Positions 24,380-37,914 of a stretch of 64,000 bases of DNA are shown here, piece by piece. Source of the stretch: Limnanthes douglasii subsp. nivea (Eukaryota; Streptophyta; Magnoliopsida; Brassicales; Limnanthaceae). Position numbers and translations under genes: made by a program. The notes beneath the pieces were generated by a model. It had not been told where the DNA came from. It made no database searches and was given only the letters and a program-made list of their open reading frames with translations. Location: positions 322,540,893-322,604,892 of the forward strand of contig JAUPFV010000002.1 in NCBI GenBank assembly GCA_036936605.1. The letters run 5' to 3'. How positions within the stretch are numbered: the stretch's first letter is position 1; every line of letters begins with the position of its first letter.

Positions 24380-27300
24380 TCCGCGACATTTATTTAAAAA
24401 TTCAAAAGAAGGAAAAGAGTACATGTGTTTGGAAACTTGAGATTTAATATATCATGTTGGTTTAAGATAAAGTTTAATATTCATGACAACAATTGGTGTC
24501 ATCGGTGGGAACAATATATTTTCTTCCTAAATAACCAAAGCAAAGAAGAAAACTCAAACCATTTGATGTCAAATTATGGAGAATTATATGAACCATTGGT
24601 AGATGATATGGAGATGGTGGATACCGACTGAGAAACTGTTATCTTGACTCTTCTTGGAGCTTTTTTTACTGAACTTGAGCAACTAGCTCAGTCGCTAAGG
24701 GAGGAAAAAGCTAAGATTTTATATTATTAGATGAACAGTTAGTCTTACATGATCTCATAGTCAAATCTAATGTGGAGTGTGGATAAAGAGAAATGAGATG
24801 ATATAAGTCCTGGAATATTGAAAGACCGTTTCTTGAAAAAAAATCATAGAAGGAAGCATCCTTTCAATATGTTTCACAAATAGGGCATAGAATACTCTGA
24901 ACAAGGGTTATTAAACCAGAAAAAAATATGATGAGGTACTAGTATTTCTCTGGGCATTCGTCGAGATGGTAGTAGGCCCAAGCAGCCCAGCCGAGAATTT
25001 CCCTTAATCGACAACAAGGTTTATCCTCCTATTCGTGGATAACCCAAAACAACAATGAATGACAAATAGGTTTGTCGTTGAATGGTGTACCCTAATACAA
25101 AATCAGTAGTAATATTATCTACAAGTGTTAACAGGATACAACCAACCAAATTTATAAGGGCACAAGCGGGCGCAACAAAATCAGCACTTCCTAGAATACC
25201 AATGAGACATGCTGAAATAAAATGCTCATCCTTGGGTGAAAAATTCCAGGAACCTAGGTTCTAGAACGTATATCACTTCATGTATATCTTAAATGTGGAT
25301 GAAGATTATTGGCATGATGAAGATTATTGGCATGATGAAGAGTCCACACTAGACCCATATATTTGGTATAACATTATATCATTACTCTTTTATAACCACA
25401 AAATGGATAAGTACTACGGGAAAAAAGAACTAGAGCTTCAAATTTAACAGTTCAACAATGTGATACTACATTATAGAGTTGATGATAACATTTGAAGGAA
25501 GTATATGCCCAAGTATTTTAATGTTTTCTCTAACGTTTCGAGGAAGTATCGTCCATGGTTCAAAAACTTCCCGAAAAGATGCATCAAAAGCTTTAAGATG
25601 CTTCAGACCATCCAGAAACCATCTTGTGAGTTTAAAGGTTATCAATGGAGCATATACTACATAATCATTTGCAAGAGGATTTCTAATGAAACTCTTAAAG
25701 AGTATCCACTTTTTCGTAGAAAAAAATATTAATTACAATACAGTCATGAAGATCTACTAGCTAAGCTAGAGCGATATATTAAACTAAATTAATTTTCTAG
25801 GACAAAGAAAACAAGGGATACAGAAACCCCAGCGAGAGGCCTTAAAGCCAATAAGAACGACACACTTGCTTAGATCAATAGAAAGAATGATACACCAAGG
25901 AACAATGGTTTTTCAAATTTGAAAAAACCACAAAATAGTTAGACTCAAGATTATAAAGGGAAATTCAAAAGTGGTTACGGCACCATCAGCAAGAAGAGGA
26001 CTCAGTAGCCTCTAAGAGGAAAATCTATGAAGTTGACCTAAACTTCGACAATAATCTATATAAATAAAAAAAGATAGTGGTAAGTAAAATTGGCAAGGGA
26101 AGTTGTATATGGTGATAGAGCATACAAACATAAGTAAATATCGTAAGTTTCATGTTGATATTGGTAATTCTCTTAGAAATTGATGTACTTTGAATGATCA
26201 AGTCCAATACTTAGTTTATGAAGGCAAACTAAGTGAGTTTGTTAAAAGAAAATAAATAAAGGAACTGGGAAAACGTTCCTGTGAAAATGAAAAACAGGCT
26301 TCGGCCTGAGCCAAAGAAAAAAAGAGCATTGGCTACAAATAGTATCATAGTGATCAAATGAGAAGAATGATACATGGATCAAGATCCAAACAGAAAGAGA
26401 GTTGGTGTGATTGCTAGAGGAGATCCATACTTTTAAGTTTTAAAACATCTGAGAAAAAGGTATGTAAATGAGATAAATGTGACATTTTTAAGGTAGACGT
26501 CCCTACATTTTTACCAAAATCCATATCAGATACTAACATTATCGAAATAAACATCTCCATATATAAATGCGGTTTTAATAAAAGTAGAGTTCCCCAGAGT
26601 AAAAATCAAGAGGCGCAACAATGTTGAACCCATCTCAGAAAATATTTAAGGTTTCACCGAAGCAAATATGACTGTATTAGGGGAGGTAACTTTGAATGTT
26701 GCTCTCGTAAAGGAGTACCAAAACAAGGTGCAATTCTTATTGATAGTGTTATAGGAATCATCATTTATGTAGAATCATTGCACTTAAAGTATTGCAAAGA
26801 ATAGGAGAATTGGTTATCTTGGAAGGGATGTATAACCCCAAAGAAGGCCCCCAATTGGTCCAGGCCCCCAATTGGTCCGGAGGAAAATGTTGAAGATAGA
26901 GAGATGGAAGCAAAAAATACCCTAAAGATTAGCCAAGATATCGCAACTCACCTCGTGTACAAAATTATCATTTAAGAAAAACTACTTAAATATGTTTGCA
27001 TTGATGGAGTCCGAGACAAAGTCATCACCCACCAATTGCGTATCAAAAAAAATATTTTGGCCTATTGTAAAAAAGAAGAGATTTTACTCCAAATAAAAAA
27101 ATATAGTTAATTATTAAATAAATATATAAAATTAATGTTGTAAAACACATATGAGATTCTTATTAACCTATATAGATATATAATCATGTTCGGGTAAAAA
27201 ATAAGAATTGAAAGTGGAGAATATGCATAGACTTTACAGACCACAACAAATCATTTCCAAAGGATCCATATACACTTCCAAGGTTTGAACAACTTATAGA

Positions 27301-27390
27301 TGCAAAATCTAGAAACAAAATGTTATCTTTTATAGAGGTATTTGCAAGATACAATCAAATACATATGTGTAGTGAAGACCACGAACACAC
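24380..27390 (+). pseudogene. Ty3/gypsy (Tat-type) remnant: gag, protease region, RT N-terminal half
   Basis: Gag-like frame at 25505-25732 (RKYRPWFKNFPKRCIKSF and, further on, RISNETLKEYP), continuing in pieces to about 26010 (EDLLAKLERYIKLN). A protease-like trace lies near 26650-26760 (GFTEANMTVLGEVTLNVAL). RT N-terminal motifs at about 27225-27390: CIDFTDHNKSFPKDPYTLPR, then SFIEVFARYNQI and SEDHEHT. The coding sense is clear from the motif order, though stops and frameshifts are many. It ends abruptly at 27390 in RT, where module E begins. Confidence 0.75.
24492..24511 (+). promoter_or_regulatory. Primer-binding-site-like word of the gypsy remnant
   Basis: 'ttggtgtcatcggtgggaac' resembles the 'tggcgccgtctgtggg' word that follows the 5' LTR in many plant Ty3/gypsy elements. 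It is about 1 kb upstream of the recognisable gag piece. The similarity is partial. Confidence 0.35.
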
Positions 27391-29035
27391 AAGAATTATC
27401 ACCAAAAGAAGGCTACATCGCTACAAAGTAATGTTGCATCATTAGGAGATACTGATACCACGTGCTACCCACTGCACAGACCCCAGACTTTTGAGTCATT
27501 TAGGCAGTATTTTGTTTCTATTACGATGTCATATGTACATTCATGTCTCGCCCAGGTATGTTCTCATCTCCTACTTCAGGTATTCTTCAATCCTTGTGGA
27601 TTTTAGATTCTCGTATGTCTCGTCATATGTTAACTTACATGTTATACTTTCTTTAATTCTCATATATCACCCGTGTATTTTTATATATGTCAGTGTTACA
27701 TGAATGTCGATAGAGAGTGTTGGTTCTATTGCTACCCCTCGCATATCAATCATTGATATTAACTACATTCTCAACCTTATTTTAAATCTGATTTTGGAGA
27801 GTCAATTTTTCTAAGTTTGGTCATTGTATATTTTTTTCTTTTGCTTTATGTGAAACTCTTCCCGTCCCGAACATCGCTAGTAAACATTCATCAAACCAAT
27901 ATGCTAGATCATCTTAAATTAATTTTATCAAAAACGAATGCAGAACATAATATTTTCTAAACAAAGTTCACCGTTATTGTTAGATCATTTATAGTCGTAC
28001 TTTTTAATTCTTCATGTTAAGTAATGCCAACTACATATGTATCAAAAGTATTAATTTTGATCCATCCTTAACTTTTATCTTTTACAAAAACAAATTTGAT
28101 TTTATATTCACATATTTTTTAAAAGTTATACTTTTTAAATGAAAAAATGATTTTATTTCTATGTATTATTTAAAATATATATTAAATATTAGTTTTCATT
28201 TTTTTATTTGCTCGAGTATATTCTAAAAATAATTTTTAGATAATAAATTTAATTTTAATTCATGCATCTTTTGTCTAAAAATTTATTTTATTTCTATTAG
28301 TTTTTCAAAGTTATCTTTTATATAATGAATTTGATTTTAATTCCATGTATCTTTTAAAATATTTTGTAAATATTGGAATTGATTTTGTTATATGATTATA
28401 TCATATTTTTAAAATATCTTTTAAAATAATATGTTAAAATTTATTTTTATTTTCATAATTATTTTATAATTTCGGGGTTTTGTTAAGTGACTCTCGGAAT
28501 TTAATAAATACACTAAAAATATTAAATTGTTTTAATTAACCTGTACTTGAACTCATTTAGTGGAGTAATTTTTGGAACCGTATACTCGAATCTATAATCA
28601 AAACTCATTAAGAAACCTAACATTCAAATTAACTCTAAAGAATAAAACAAACACGAACTCGTGAAAACCTAATACTCAAATCTACTCTACTACTTGGATT
28701 ACTTTTTGGTTGAGAGACCAAATACTCGGATTGCATTCATGTGAGACTAGGTTTTCGAGGGTGGTTGTGAGATTTGGATAGGTAATATCTCTTTTGTTGG
28801 TTGTGAAAAATTTAGGTTGAGTGTTTTGATGGTTATAATGTGGGGTTATGGTGGAGTTTTTTTTGTGGAAATCGTATATTTTGTGGTGGTAATATTTAAA
28901 ATTTTGGGGTATATATTGATTTTGTTCGATAATATTTAGAGATTTATGTTTATTTGAACGATTAGTTTGATAGGTTAATATTTGTGAGATATAATTGGTA
29001 GTAAATTAGTAACAATTTATTTTCTAATTAACTAT

Positions 29036-29081
<46 letters not shown>

Positions 29082-32000
29082 CAATATTTACAACTTCCAG
29101 TTAGTTGCTATTAAGTGGTATTTTTTTTGCATGTAAGTGTTATATCATTGATATTATGTTGTAAAATAAATTTATTTTACAACTAAATGTTATATCGTTG
29201 CAACTTCGTAGTAATTTTATTCTTACATTTGACTTAATAGGTAAAATCAGTCTTGTTTGAAATTTGTTATAAATTGATCGTTAATGACAATCGACTTTTG
29301 CAACAAAGTTATTAGTTGGTTGTAAAAATCTATTTTTCCAATAGTTTGAGAACATAAAAAGCAACCAGATTCTTAGTTACCACATGAGAAAGTATAATGT
29401 ACTAAATTTACGACCACGGTTTTATGTGAAACAACGTTATAAGCCGTTAGGGATTATAATTGAAATTATTAACGTCGTCCTAACTTAATTGTATTTATAT
29501 GTATTAAATATGGTATAATTCATTAATCCAACTTAATGATTCAACTTAACGTTTGACATTTGTATCATAAGAAAAATATGAATCTTGTCGACGACTTCCA
29601 TTACATAGGGGGTACAATACATTTAATTTGTGCGTTTAAAGCTTCCACTGAAAATGAACAAAAACAATCATATCTTTTATCTCTAAAAATGCATTTGAAT
29701 AGTTTTTCGGATGTAGATTTTCTAAAAACGTAATCACTGTAGTTATACCGTCTTTCATGAACTCATCCATATACATCAAAGAAAATAGATGTTCAGTAGG
29801 AGACTAAGCATATTCTTCAAACTTATTAACAAATTTATCTTGTATACCTTTAGAACTTTCTTAAGAAATTGTTTGAAGTTAAGAATTGGGTAATAAAGAC
29901 AATACGAATGACATATATCGAGAAAGTTAGGCTGAATAGATGTGATAATACCTATAAAACAACTGAAAAATGAAAACTAACTTTATATCTATCAAGTTTG
30001 GCTTTAGAAATATCAAAATTCATAGCCAATTACTTGAATATTTTGAATCAACAGCTGAAAAGTAATTGGAAACAACGGTATAAATTAAATAAAAAGCATA
30101 AACGAGTATCAACATTCATGGATTGATTATATCCAAATGTAAATAAAGTTATTTTTATCATTTACACAACAATTACCATAACTATATTTTTTATCAATCC
30201 GACTATCATAGCTGTAATTAAACATTTTATTCCATTTCGAGGAGAACCATGTGAAAATCCAAACACACACACATCATGGATTGGATGATATATTTAAATT
30301 TGATGGATTAGCGAACATAAAATCAATCAACTATTTTGTATATTATCTCTTCGAAATAAATCTAATGGTTACTTGATTTTACATCAACCCAAAGTAAAAA
30401 AATCGATGAATTAGTCAAAACATTTACATGAATGTTTTCCATCAATAGCTAGATTATAAAAATACATCCTCAATTATGTCTAATACAAAAATTAATCACT
30501 TTATAGGATATGATAAAAATTCTATAAGTTGTTATGAAGTTGTCTTTCTTATCAACTACCGATTTGGATGCAAATTAAACTTTTTATAACGGTTTAATAC
30601 CTAACTACCGATTTATAGTACATGAAGCTATCAAAGGTTTGATAAAAAATAAGAAACTTGAAGATGCCGATAAACTTATTGAAATCATATCAAACAACAA
30701 TTACTCATTAGTTGCAGAACCAAATAACATTTTTCAGATTGATTTTTTAAAACACCAAAACAAAAAGGGGAAAAACGTTAGGAAGATGTAATAGATAAAT
30801 TCATAGAGAATACTGAAAGGTGGCTTGAGAAATCTAAGAATTAGATAAAGTATTTTCAATATTTTACTCAAATTCACAGTACATTAATCTAATATCTTGA
30901 ATTCCAAGTTGACTAGAGCAATAATATGTTGTTGCCCAGATCTCATGAGAATTATTTTAATAAATTTAAGCAACTTTAGTGACTAGGGGATCATATCACT
31001 TTTACAAGTGTTATCGAGTCTCAAGTGATAAAAAGGTGGAGGATAATATTGAAGATGAAAAAAAAGATAACATAATACCTAAATCTAACGAAGATGTTTA
31101 ATATCATGATTTTGACACACATACAAACTTATTTTTAAATCATTTTTCTCTTCAACCATTTACTTGAAAACATGTTCAACCATGACAATGTCGAACACAT
31201 GAGAAATAGGTTGTTCCGGATTTGTAATGATATTCATGGAAGCATGAATGCATTACTATATTTAAAGACAATTATCAACTGTTTTGATAGTGTGACTATA
31301 AGTTAAGAGATGATTGGAAGACAATCCAATAATCACTTAAAAAAAGAATTGATAAATAATATTCGCCATAGAAATACTATTTACAACTAGGAGCATTATT
31401 CATAACGATTAATTTGTCACATCGATATTGTTCAGTGTCACGGCGATCAGATAAAAAATTATCTTTTATGTTACTTATTTGTTTGTAATTTTTTATTTCA
31501 CTTTATTTACTATTGTTTTGTCATTTTATCTTATAAATACTCTTACATAATGTTGGCATATAGTATTTTGATTATTATGTAATATTATTCTTTTGATTTT
31601 TTTTAAATATTTTTAAAAAATATTATAGATAATGTTTGGTTTTAAGTATGGGGCTAGGAGAATTTTTGTTTAATAAATATTATAACAATTTTATGATCGC
31701 AAAATAATATAAAATTATACATTATAGAATCTTAAAATCTAATTTAGATCCGGTGAATTGTTATTTAGTTGGAAAAATAATAACAACATTTTAGATTTGT
31801 ATTTGATTGTTTGGAAATCATATATTTTTTATGATTATAATTTTTAAAAAATAAATATGATTAGAGCATTAAGAACCGAAGCCTTAAATCATACGTTAAA
31901 CACTAATAAATCTACTCCAATGAATAGGTCAAGATGGAAGTTAGTTGACGTGAAAGTAATTTTCTCTAACTCATCTATTGAATTCCCGAGTAAGCATATA

Positions 32001-33061
32001 ATTTTTTTTTGTATTTTTGTATTATAGTGGTTGTTTTTCCTTCTTTTCCTCCTTAATTTTCTCTATTTATTATTTTATTTTATAATTAATATGTCTTAAC
32101 ATATATCATTAGAGTGGAATAAGATTAGTTAGCTAAAATATAGGTAAACCTTATTTATATTCTTACATGTCACTAATTAACGTTTAATTTTAACACGTAT
32201 GACTGTACATGCTCTTATATTGTGAATATAAATTTACATCATAATTAATATTTTGAAATAATAGATTTTTCTTAGATAGTAGTTGTCATATGATAAAAAT
32301 AAACAATGAATGTTTTCATAATGCCTTTGTGTGAAAATATAATAAACCCATACGTATTTAGTTTTGTAGCTTATTTAATTTCAGTTATTAAATATTGATG
32401 GCTATTTTAACACCTAATGCTCTTAACTTACTGGAATGGAAGACATTGATTCAATATTTGCTAAATGAGTTAGATAGAAAACTTAAGAAAACTAAACATT
32501 GTATAAATCAGCCAAATTTATTTTAAAAATCATTATGTTTATTCCGAGTTTATATACTATTTGTGGTGCTTCATCCTCTAATTATCCATACGATGTGGCT
32601 CTGGAGTCATTGAATATCACACACATATATAACAATGATTGTGGCAAATTAAGATCACTTTGTTTATTAAAAAAACCAAAGTATTCAAATAAAATAGTCT
32701 CATGTTTGTTTATATAATTAAAATATTTTATTTGGACTTTACCAAAAATATTCTTGACGACTTTGCTTTTGGTTGTAGTCTAAAAATGTCTCGTACTAGT
32801 TGAGATATTTAATTCACTTATATATTGTATATTATTTTCAATCTAAGAGATGTGGGACAGCTGATCAAGTGAAGGGTCGAGTTTATTTTTTAAAACTCTT
32901 CATTAAACTTTGGTTGATATAATGGGCATGATATTTACCATAGTGAGATGTAATGGGAGTGATATTTTCCATAAGTCGTTCGCGGATATGGCCACTTGTT
33001 AAACACATCGCTTAGGACTCCGTTGTGATACCATGATAGAAGAGTGATAATAATTGATGTG
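27391..33061 (+). repeat. Mosaic modules E-F-A-B-C, copy 3, containing tandem unit 1
   Basis: E starts at 'cacaagaattatcacc' directly after gypsy RT sequence. F about 28480-30076, A 30077-31690 (gag trace near 30569-30720), B about 31690-31990, C to 33050. From about 28258 onward it is repeated immediately downstream at 33070-37945. The block stops at 'gataataattgatgtgta' (33046-33063), where unit 2 starts. Confidence 0.75.
29034..29080. repeat. (TAA)n microsatellite inside module F
   Basis: About fifteen TAA units. The equivalent positions in the other F copies (13340, 33846, 42820) have only three to five, so the array expanded in this copy alone. Confidence 0.95.
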
Positions 33062-36000
33062 TATCTTTGATTCATGCATCTTTTGTATACAAATTTATTT
33101 TATTTCTATTAGTTTTTCAAAAATATCTTTTATATAATGAATTTGATTTTAGTTCCATGTATCTTTTAAAATATTTTTTAAATATTGGAATTGATTTTGT
33201 TATATGATTATATTATATTTGTAAAATATCTTTTAAAATAATATCTTAAAATTTATATTTATTTTTATAATTATTTTATAATTTCGGGGTTTTGTTAAGT
33301 GACCCTCGGAATTTAATAAATGCACTAAAAATATTAAATTGTTTTAATTAACCAGTACTTTAACTCATTTAGTGAGTAATTTTTGGAACCGTATACTCGA
33401 ATCTATAATCAAAACTCATCAAGAAACCTAACATTCGAATTAACTCTAAAGAATAAAACAAACACGAACTCGTGAAAACCTAATACTCGAATCTACTCTA
33501 CTACTTGGATTACTTTTTGGTTGAGAGACCAAATACTCGGATTGCCTTCATGTGAGACTAGGTATTCGAGGGTGGTTGTAAGATTTGGATAGGTAATGTC
33601 TCTTTGTTGGTTGTGAAAGATTTAGGTTGAGTGTTTTGATGGTTATAATGTGGGCTTATGGTGGAGTCTTTTTTGTGGAAATGCTATATTTTGTGGTGGT
33701 GACATTTGCAATTTTGGGGTATATATTGATTTTGTTGGATAATATTTAGAGATTTATGTTCATTTGACCGATTAGTTTGATAGGTTAATATTTTTGAGAT
33801 ATAATTGGTAGTAAATTAGTAACAATTTATTTTCTAATTAAATAAAATAATAATAATAATGATAAATCAATATTTACAACTTTGAGTTAGTTGCTATTAA
33901 GTGGTATTTTTTTTGCACCTAAGTGTTATATATTGATATTATGTTGTAAAATAAATTTATTTTACAACTAAATGTTATATCGTTGCATCTTCATAGTAAT
34001 TTTATTCTTACATTTGACTTAATAGGTAAAATCAGTCGTGTTTGAAATTTGTTATAAATTGATCGCTAATGACAATCGACTTTTGCAACAAAGTTATTGG
34101 TTGGTTGTAAAAATCTATTTTTCCAATAGTTTGAGAACATAAAAAGCAACCAGATTCTTAGTTACCACATGAGAAAGTATAATCTACTAAATTTACGACT
34201 ACGGTTTTATGTGAAACAACATTATAAACCGTTAGGGATTATAGTTTAAATTATTAATATCGTCCTAACTCAATTGTATTTCTATGTATTATATATATAG
34301 GGTATAATTCACTAATCCAACTTAGTGATTCAACTTAACGTTTGACATTTGTATCATAAGAAAAATATGAATTTTGTCGACGACTTCCATTATATAAGGG
34401 GTACAATATATTTAATTTATGCGTTTAAAGCTTCCACTAAAAATGAACAAAAACAATCATATCTTTTATCTCTAAAAATGCATTTGAATAGTTTTTCGGA
34501 TGTAGACTTTCTAAAACGTAATCACTGTAGTTATACCATCTTTCATGAACTCATCCATATACAACAAAGAAAATAGCTGTTCAGTAGGAGACTAAGCATA
34601 TTCTTCAAACTTATTAACAAATTTATCTTGTATACCTTTAGAAACTTTTTTAAGAAATTATTTGAAGTTAAGAATTGGGTAATAAAGACAATACGAATGA
34701 CATACATCGAGAAAGCTAGGCTGAATAGATGTGATAATACCTATAAAACGATTGAAAAATGAAAACTAACTTTATATCTAAAAAGTGTGACTTTAGAAAT
34801 ATCAAAACTCATAGCTAATTACTTGAATATTTTGAATCAGCAGCTGAAAAGTAATTGGAAACAACGGTATAAATTAAATAAAAAACATAAACGAGTATCA
34901 ACATTCATGGATTGATTATATCCAAATGTAAATAAAGTTATTTTTATCATTTACAGAACAATTACCATAACTATTTGTTTTATCAATCCGACTATCATTA
35001 CTGTAACTAAACATTTTATTCCATTTCGAGGAGAACCATGTGAAAATCCAAACACACACACATCATGAATTGGATGACATATTTAAATTTGATGGAGTAT
35101 AGAACATAAAATCAAACAACTATTTTGTATATTATCTCTTCGAAATAAATCTAATGGTTACTTGATTTTACAGCAACCCAAAGTAAAAAAATCGATGAAT
35201 TAGTCAAAAAATTTACATGAATGTTTTCCATCAATACCTAGATTATAAAAATACATCCTCAATTATGTCTAATACAAAAATTAATTAGTTTATAGGAGAT
35301 GATAAATGTTCTATAAGTTGTTATGAAATTGTCTTTCTTATCAACTACCGATTTGGATGCAAATTAAACTTTTTATAACGGTTTAATACCTAACTACCGA
35401 TTTATAGTACATGAAGCTATCAAAAGTTTGATAAAAAATAAGATACTTGAAGATTCTTATAAACTTATTGAAATCATGTCAAACAACAATTACTCATTAG
35501 TTGCAGAACCAACTAACATTTTTCAGAATGATTTTTTAAAACACCAAAACAAAAAGACCAAAAAACGTTAGGAAGATGCACTAGATAAATTCATAGAGAA
35601 TACTGAAAGGTGGCTTGAGAAATCTAAGATTTAGGTAAATAATTTTCAATATTTTACTCAAATTCATAGTACATTAATCTAATATCTTGAATTCCAAGTT
35701 GACTAGAGCAATAATATGTTGTTGCCTAGATCTCATGAAAATTATTTTAATAAATTTAAGCAACTTTAGTGACTAGGGGATCATATCACTTTTACAAGTG
35801 TTATTGAGTCTCAAGTGATAAAAAGGTGGAGGATAATATTGAAGATGAAAAAAATATAACATAATACCTAAATCTAACGAAGATGTTAAATATCATGATT
35901 TTGACACACAGAAAAACTAATTTTTAAATCATTTTTTTCTTCAACCGTTTACTTGAAAACATATTCAACCATGACAATGTCGAACACATGAGAAATAGGT

Positions 36001-37914
36001 TGTTCCAGATTTGTAATGATATACATGGAAGCATGAATGCATTACTATATTTAAAGACAATTATCAACTGTTTTGACAGTGTGACTATAAGTTAAGAGAT
36101 GATTGGAAGACAATCCAATAATCACTTAAAAAAAAAGAATTGATAAATAATATTCGCCCTAGCAATACCATTTACAACTAGGAGCATTATTCATAACGAT
36201 TAATTTGTCACATCGATATTGTTCAGTGTCGCGGCGATCACATAAAAAATTATCTTTATGTTACTTATTTGTTTGTAATTTTTATTTCACTTTATTTACT
36301 ATTGTTTTGTCATTTTATCTTATAAATACTCTTACATAATGTTGGCATACAGTGTTTTGATTATTATCTAATATTATTCTTTAGAATTTTTAAGTATTTT
36401 TAATAAATATTATAGATAATGTTTGGTTTTAAGTATGGGGGTAAGAGAATTTTTGTTTAAGAAATATTATAACAATTTTATGATCACAAAATAATATATA
36501 ATTATACACTATAGAATCTTAAAATCTAATATAGATCCGGTGAATTGTTATTTAGTTGGAAAACTAATAATTACATTTTAGATTTGTATTTGATTGTTTG
36601 GAAATCATATATTTTTTATTGATTATAATTTAAAAAAAATAAATATGATTAGAGCATTAACAACGGAAGCCTTAAATCATACGTTAAATACTAATAAATC
36701 TACTCGAATGAATAGGTCAAGATGGAAGTTAGTTGACGTGAAAGTAATTTTTTCTATCTCACATGTTAAATTCCCATAGCGAGTAAGCATATAATTTTTT
36801 TATATTCTAGTGGTTGTTTTTCCTTCTTTTCCTGCTTCATTTTCTCTATTTGTTACTTTATTTATTAATTAATATGTTTTAACATATATCATTAGAGTGG
36901 AATGAGATTAGTTAGCTAAAATATAGGTAAGCCTTATTTATTTTCTTACATTTCACTAATTAACGTTTAATTTTAACATGTTCTACTGTACATGCTCTTA
37001 TATTGTGAATATAAATTTACATCATAATTAATATCTTGAAATAATAGATTTTTCTTAGATAGTAGTTGTCAAATAATAAAAATAAACAATGAATGTTTTC
37101 ATAATGCTTTATTGAGTAACGAGGCCTCGTGTCTAATCAACATAGATATTTGTGTGAAAATATAATAAACCCATACGTATTTAGTTTTGTAGCTTATTTA
37201 ATTTCAGTTATTAAATATGTATGGCTATTTTAACATCTAATGTTCTTAACTTACTTGAATGGAAGACATTGATTCAATATTTGCTAAACGAGTTAGTTAG
37301 AAAGCTTAAGAAAACTAAACATTGTATAAATCAACCAAATTTATTTTAAAAATCATTATGTTTATTTCGAGTTTATATACTATTTGGGGTGCTTCATCCT
37401 CTAATTATCCATGTGATGTGGCTCTGGAGTCATTGAACATCACACGGATATATAACAATGATTGGGGAAAATTAAGATCACTTTGTTTATTAAAAAAACA
37501 AAAGTATTCAAATAAAATATTCTCATGTTTGTTTATATAATTAAAATATTTCATTTGGACTTTACCAAAAATACATAGGTGTGAATTAGGTCTCACTTGT
37601 TGGTGTGATATTTTCCACTTTGGATCAAGGAATCCTGACGGCTTTGCTTTTGGTTGTACTATAAAAATGTCTCGTACTAGTTGAGATATTTAATTCACTT
37701 ATATATTGTATATTATTTTCAATCTAAGAGATGTGGGACAGCTAATCAAGTGAAGGGTCGAGTTTATTTTTTAATACTCTTCATTAAACTTTGGTCGATA
37801 TAATGGGCATGCTATTTACCATAGTGAGATGTAATGGGAGTGATATTTTTCATAATTCCATCGCGGATATGGCCACTTGTTAAACAGATCGCTTAGGACT
37901 CTGTTGTGATACCA
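33062..37914 (+). repeat. Mosaic modules F-A-B-C, copy 4 (tandem unit 2)
   Basis: Begins within F at 'ttcatgcatcttttgtat' (33071), equivalent to 28259, an offset of 4812 bases. The order and most small indels agree with copy 3, closer than with copy 2. The gag trace is at about 35365-35520. Module C is complete here, whereas copy 3 lacks about 70 bases near 32740. It continues into module D without a break. Confidence 0.75.
37901..37914 (-). promoter_or_regulatory. Copia primer-binding site in minus orientation
   Basis: On the minus strand the sequence reads TGTCA, then TGGTATCACA, i.e. an LTR end followed by a near match to the tRNA-iMet primer site. This fixes the orientation of the left LTR of module D as minus, opposite to the RT that follows it. 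Confidence 0.6.

Noticed and set aside
26848..26882. Two copies of 'gcccccaattggtcc' as possible binding sites
   Set aside because: A 17-base tandem duplication inside a decayed gypsy region; nothing around it suggests regulation.
27491..27703. 70-codon ORF in module E
   Set aside because: The other E copy (11750-11960) has frame breaks in it and the composition is hydrophobic and T-driven, so it is not supported as a gene.
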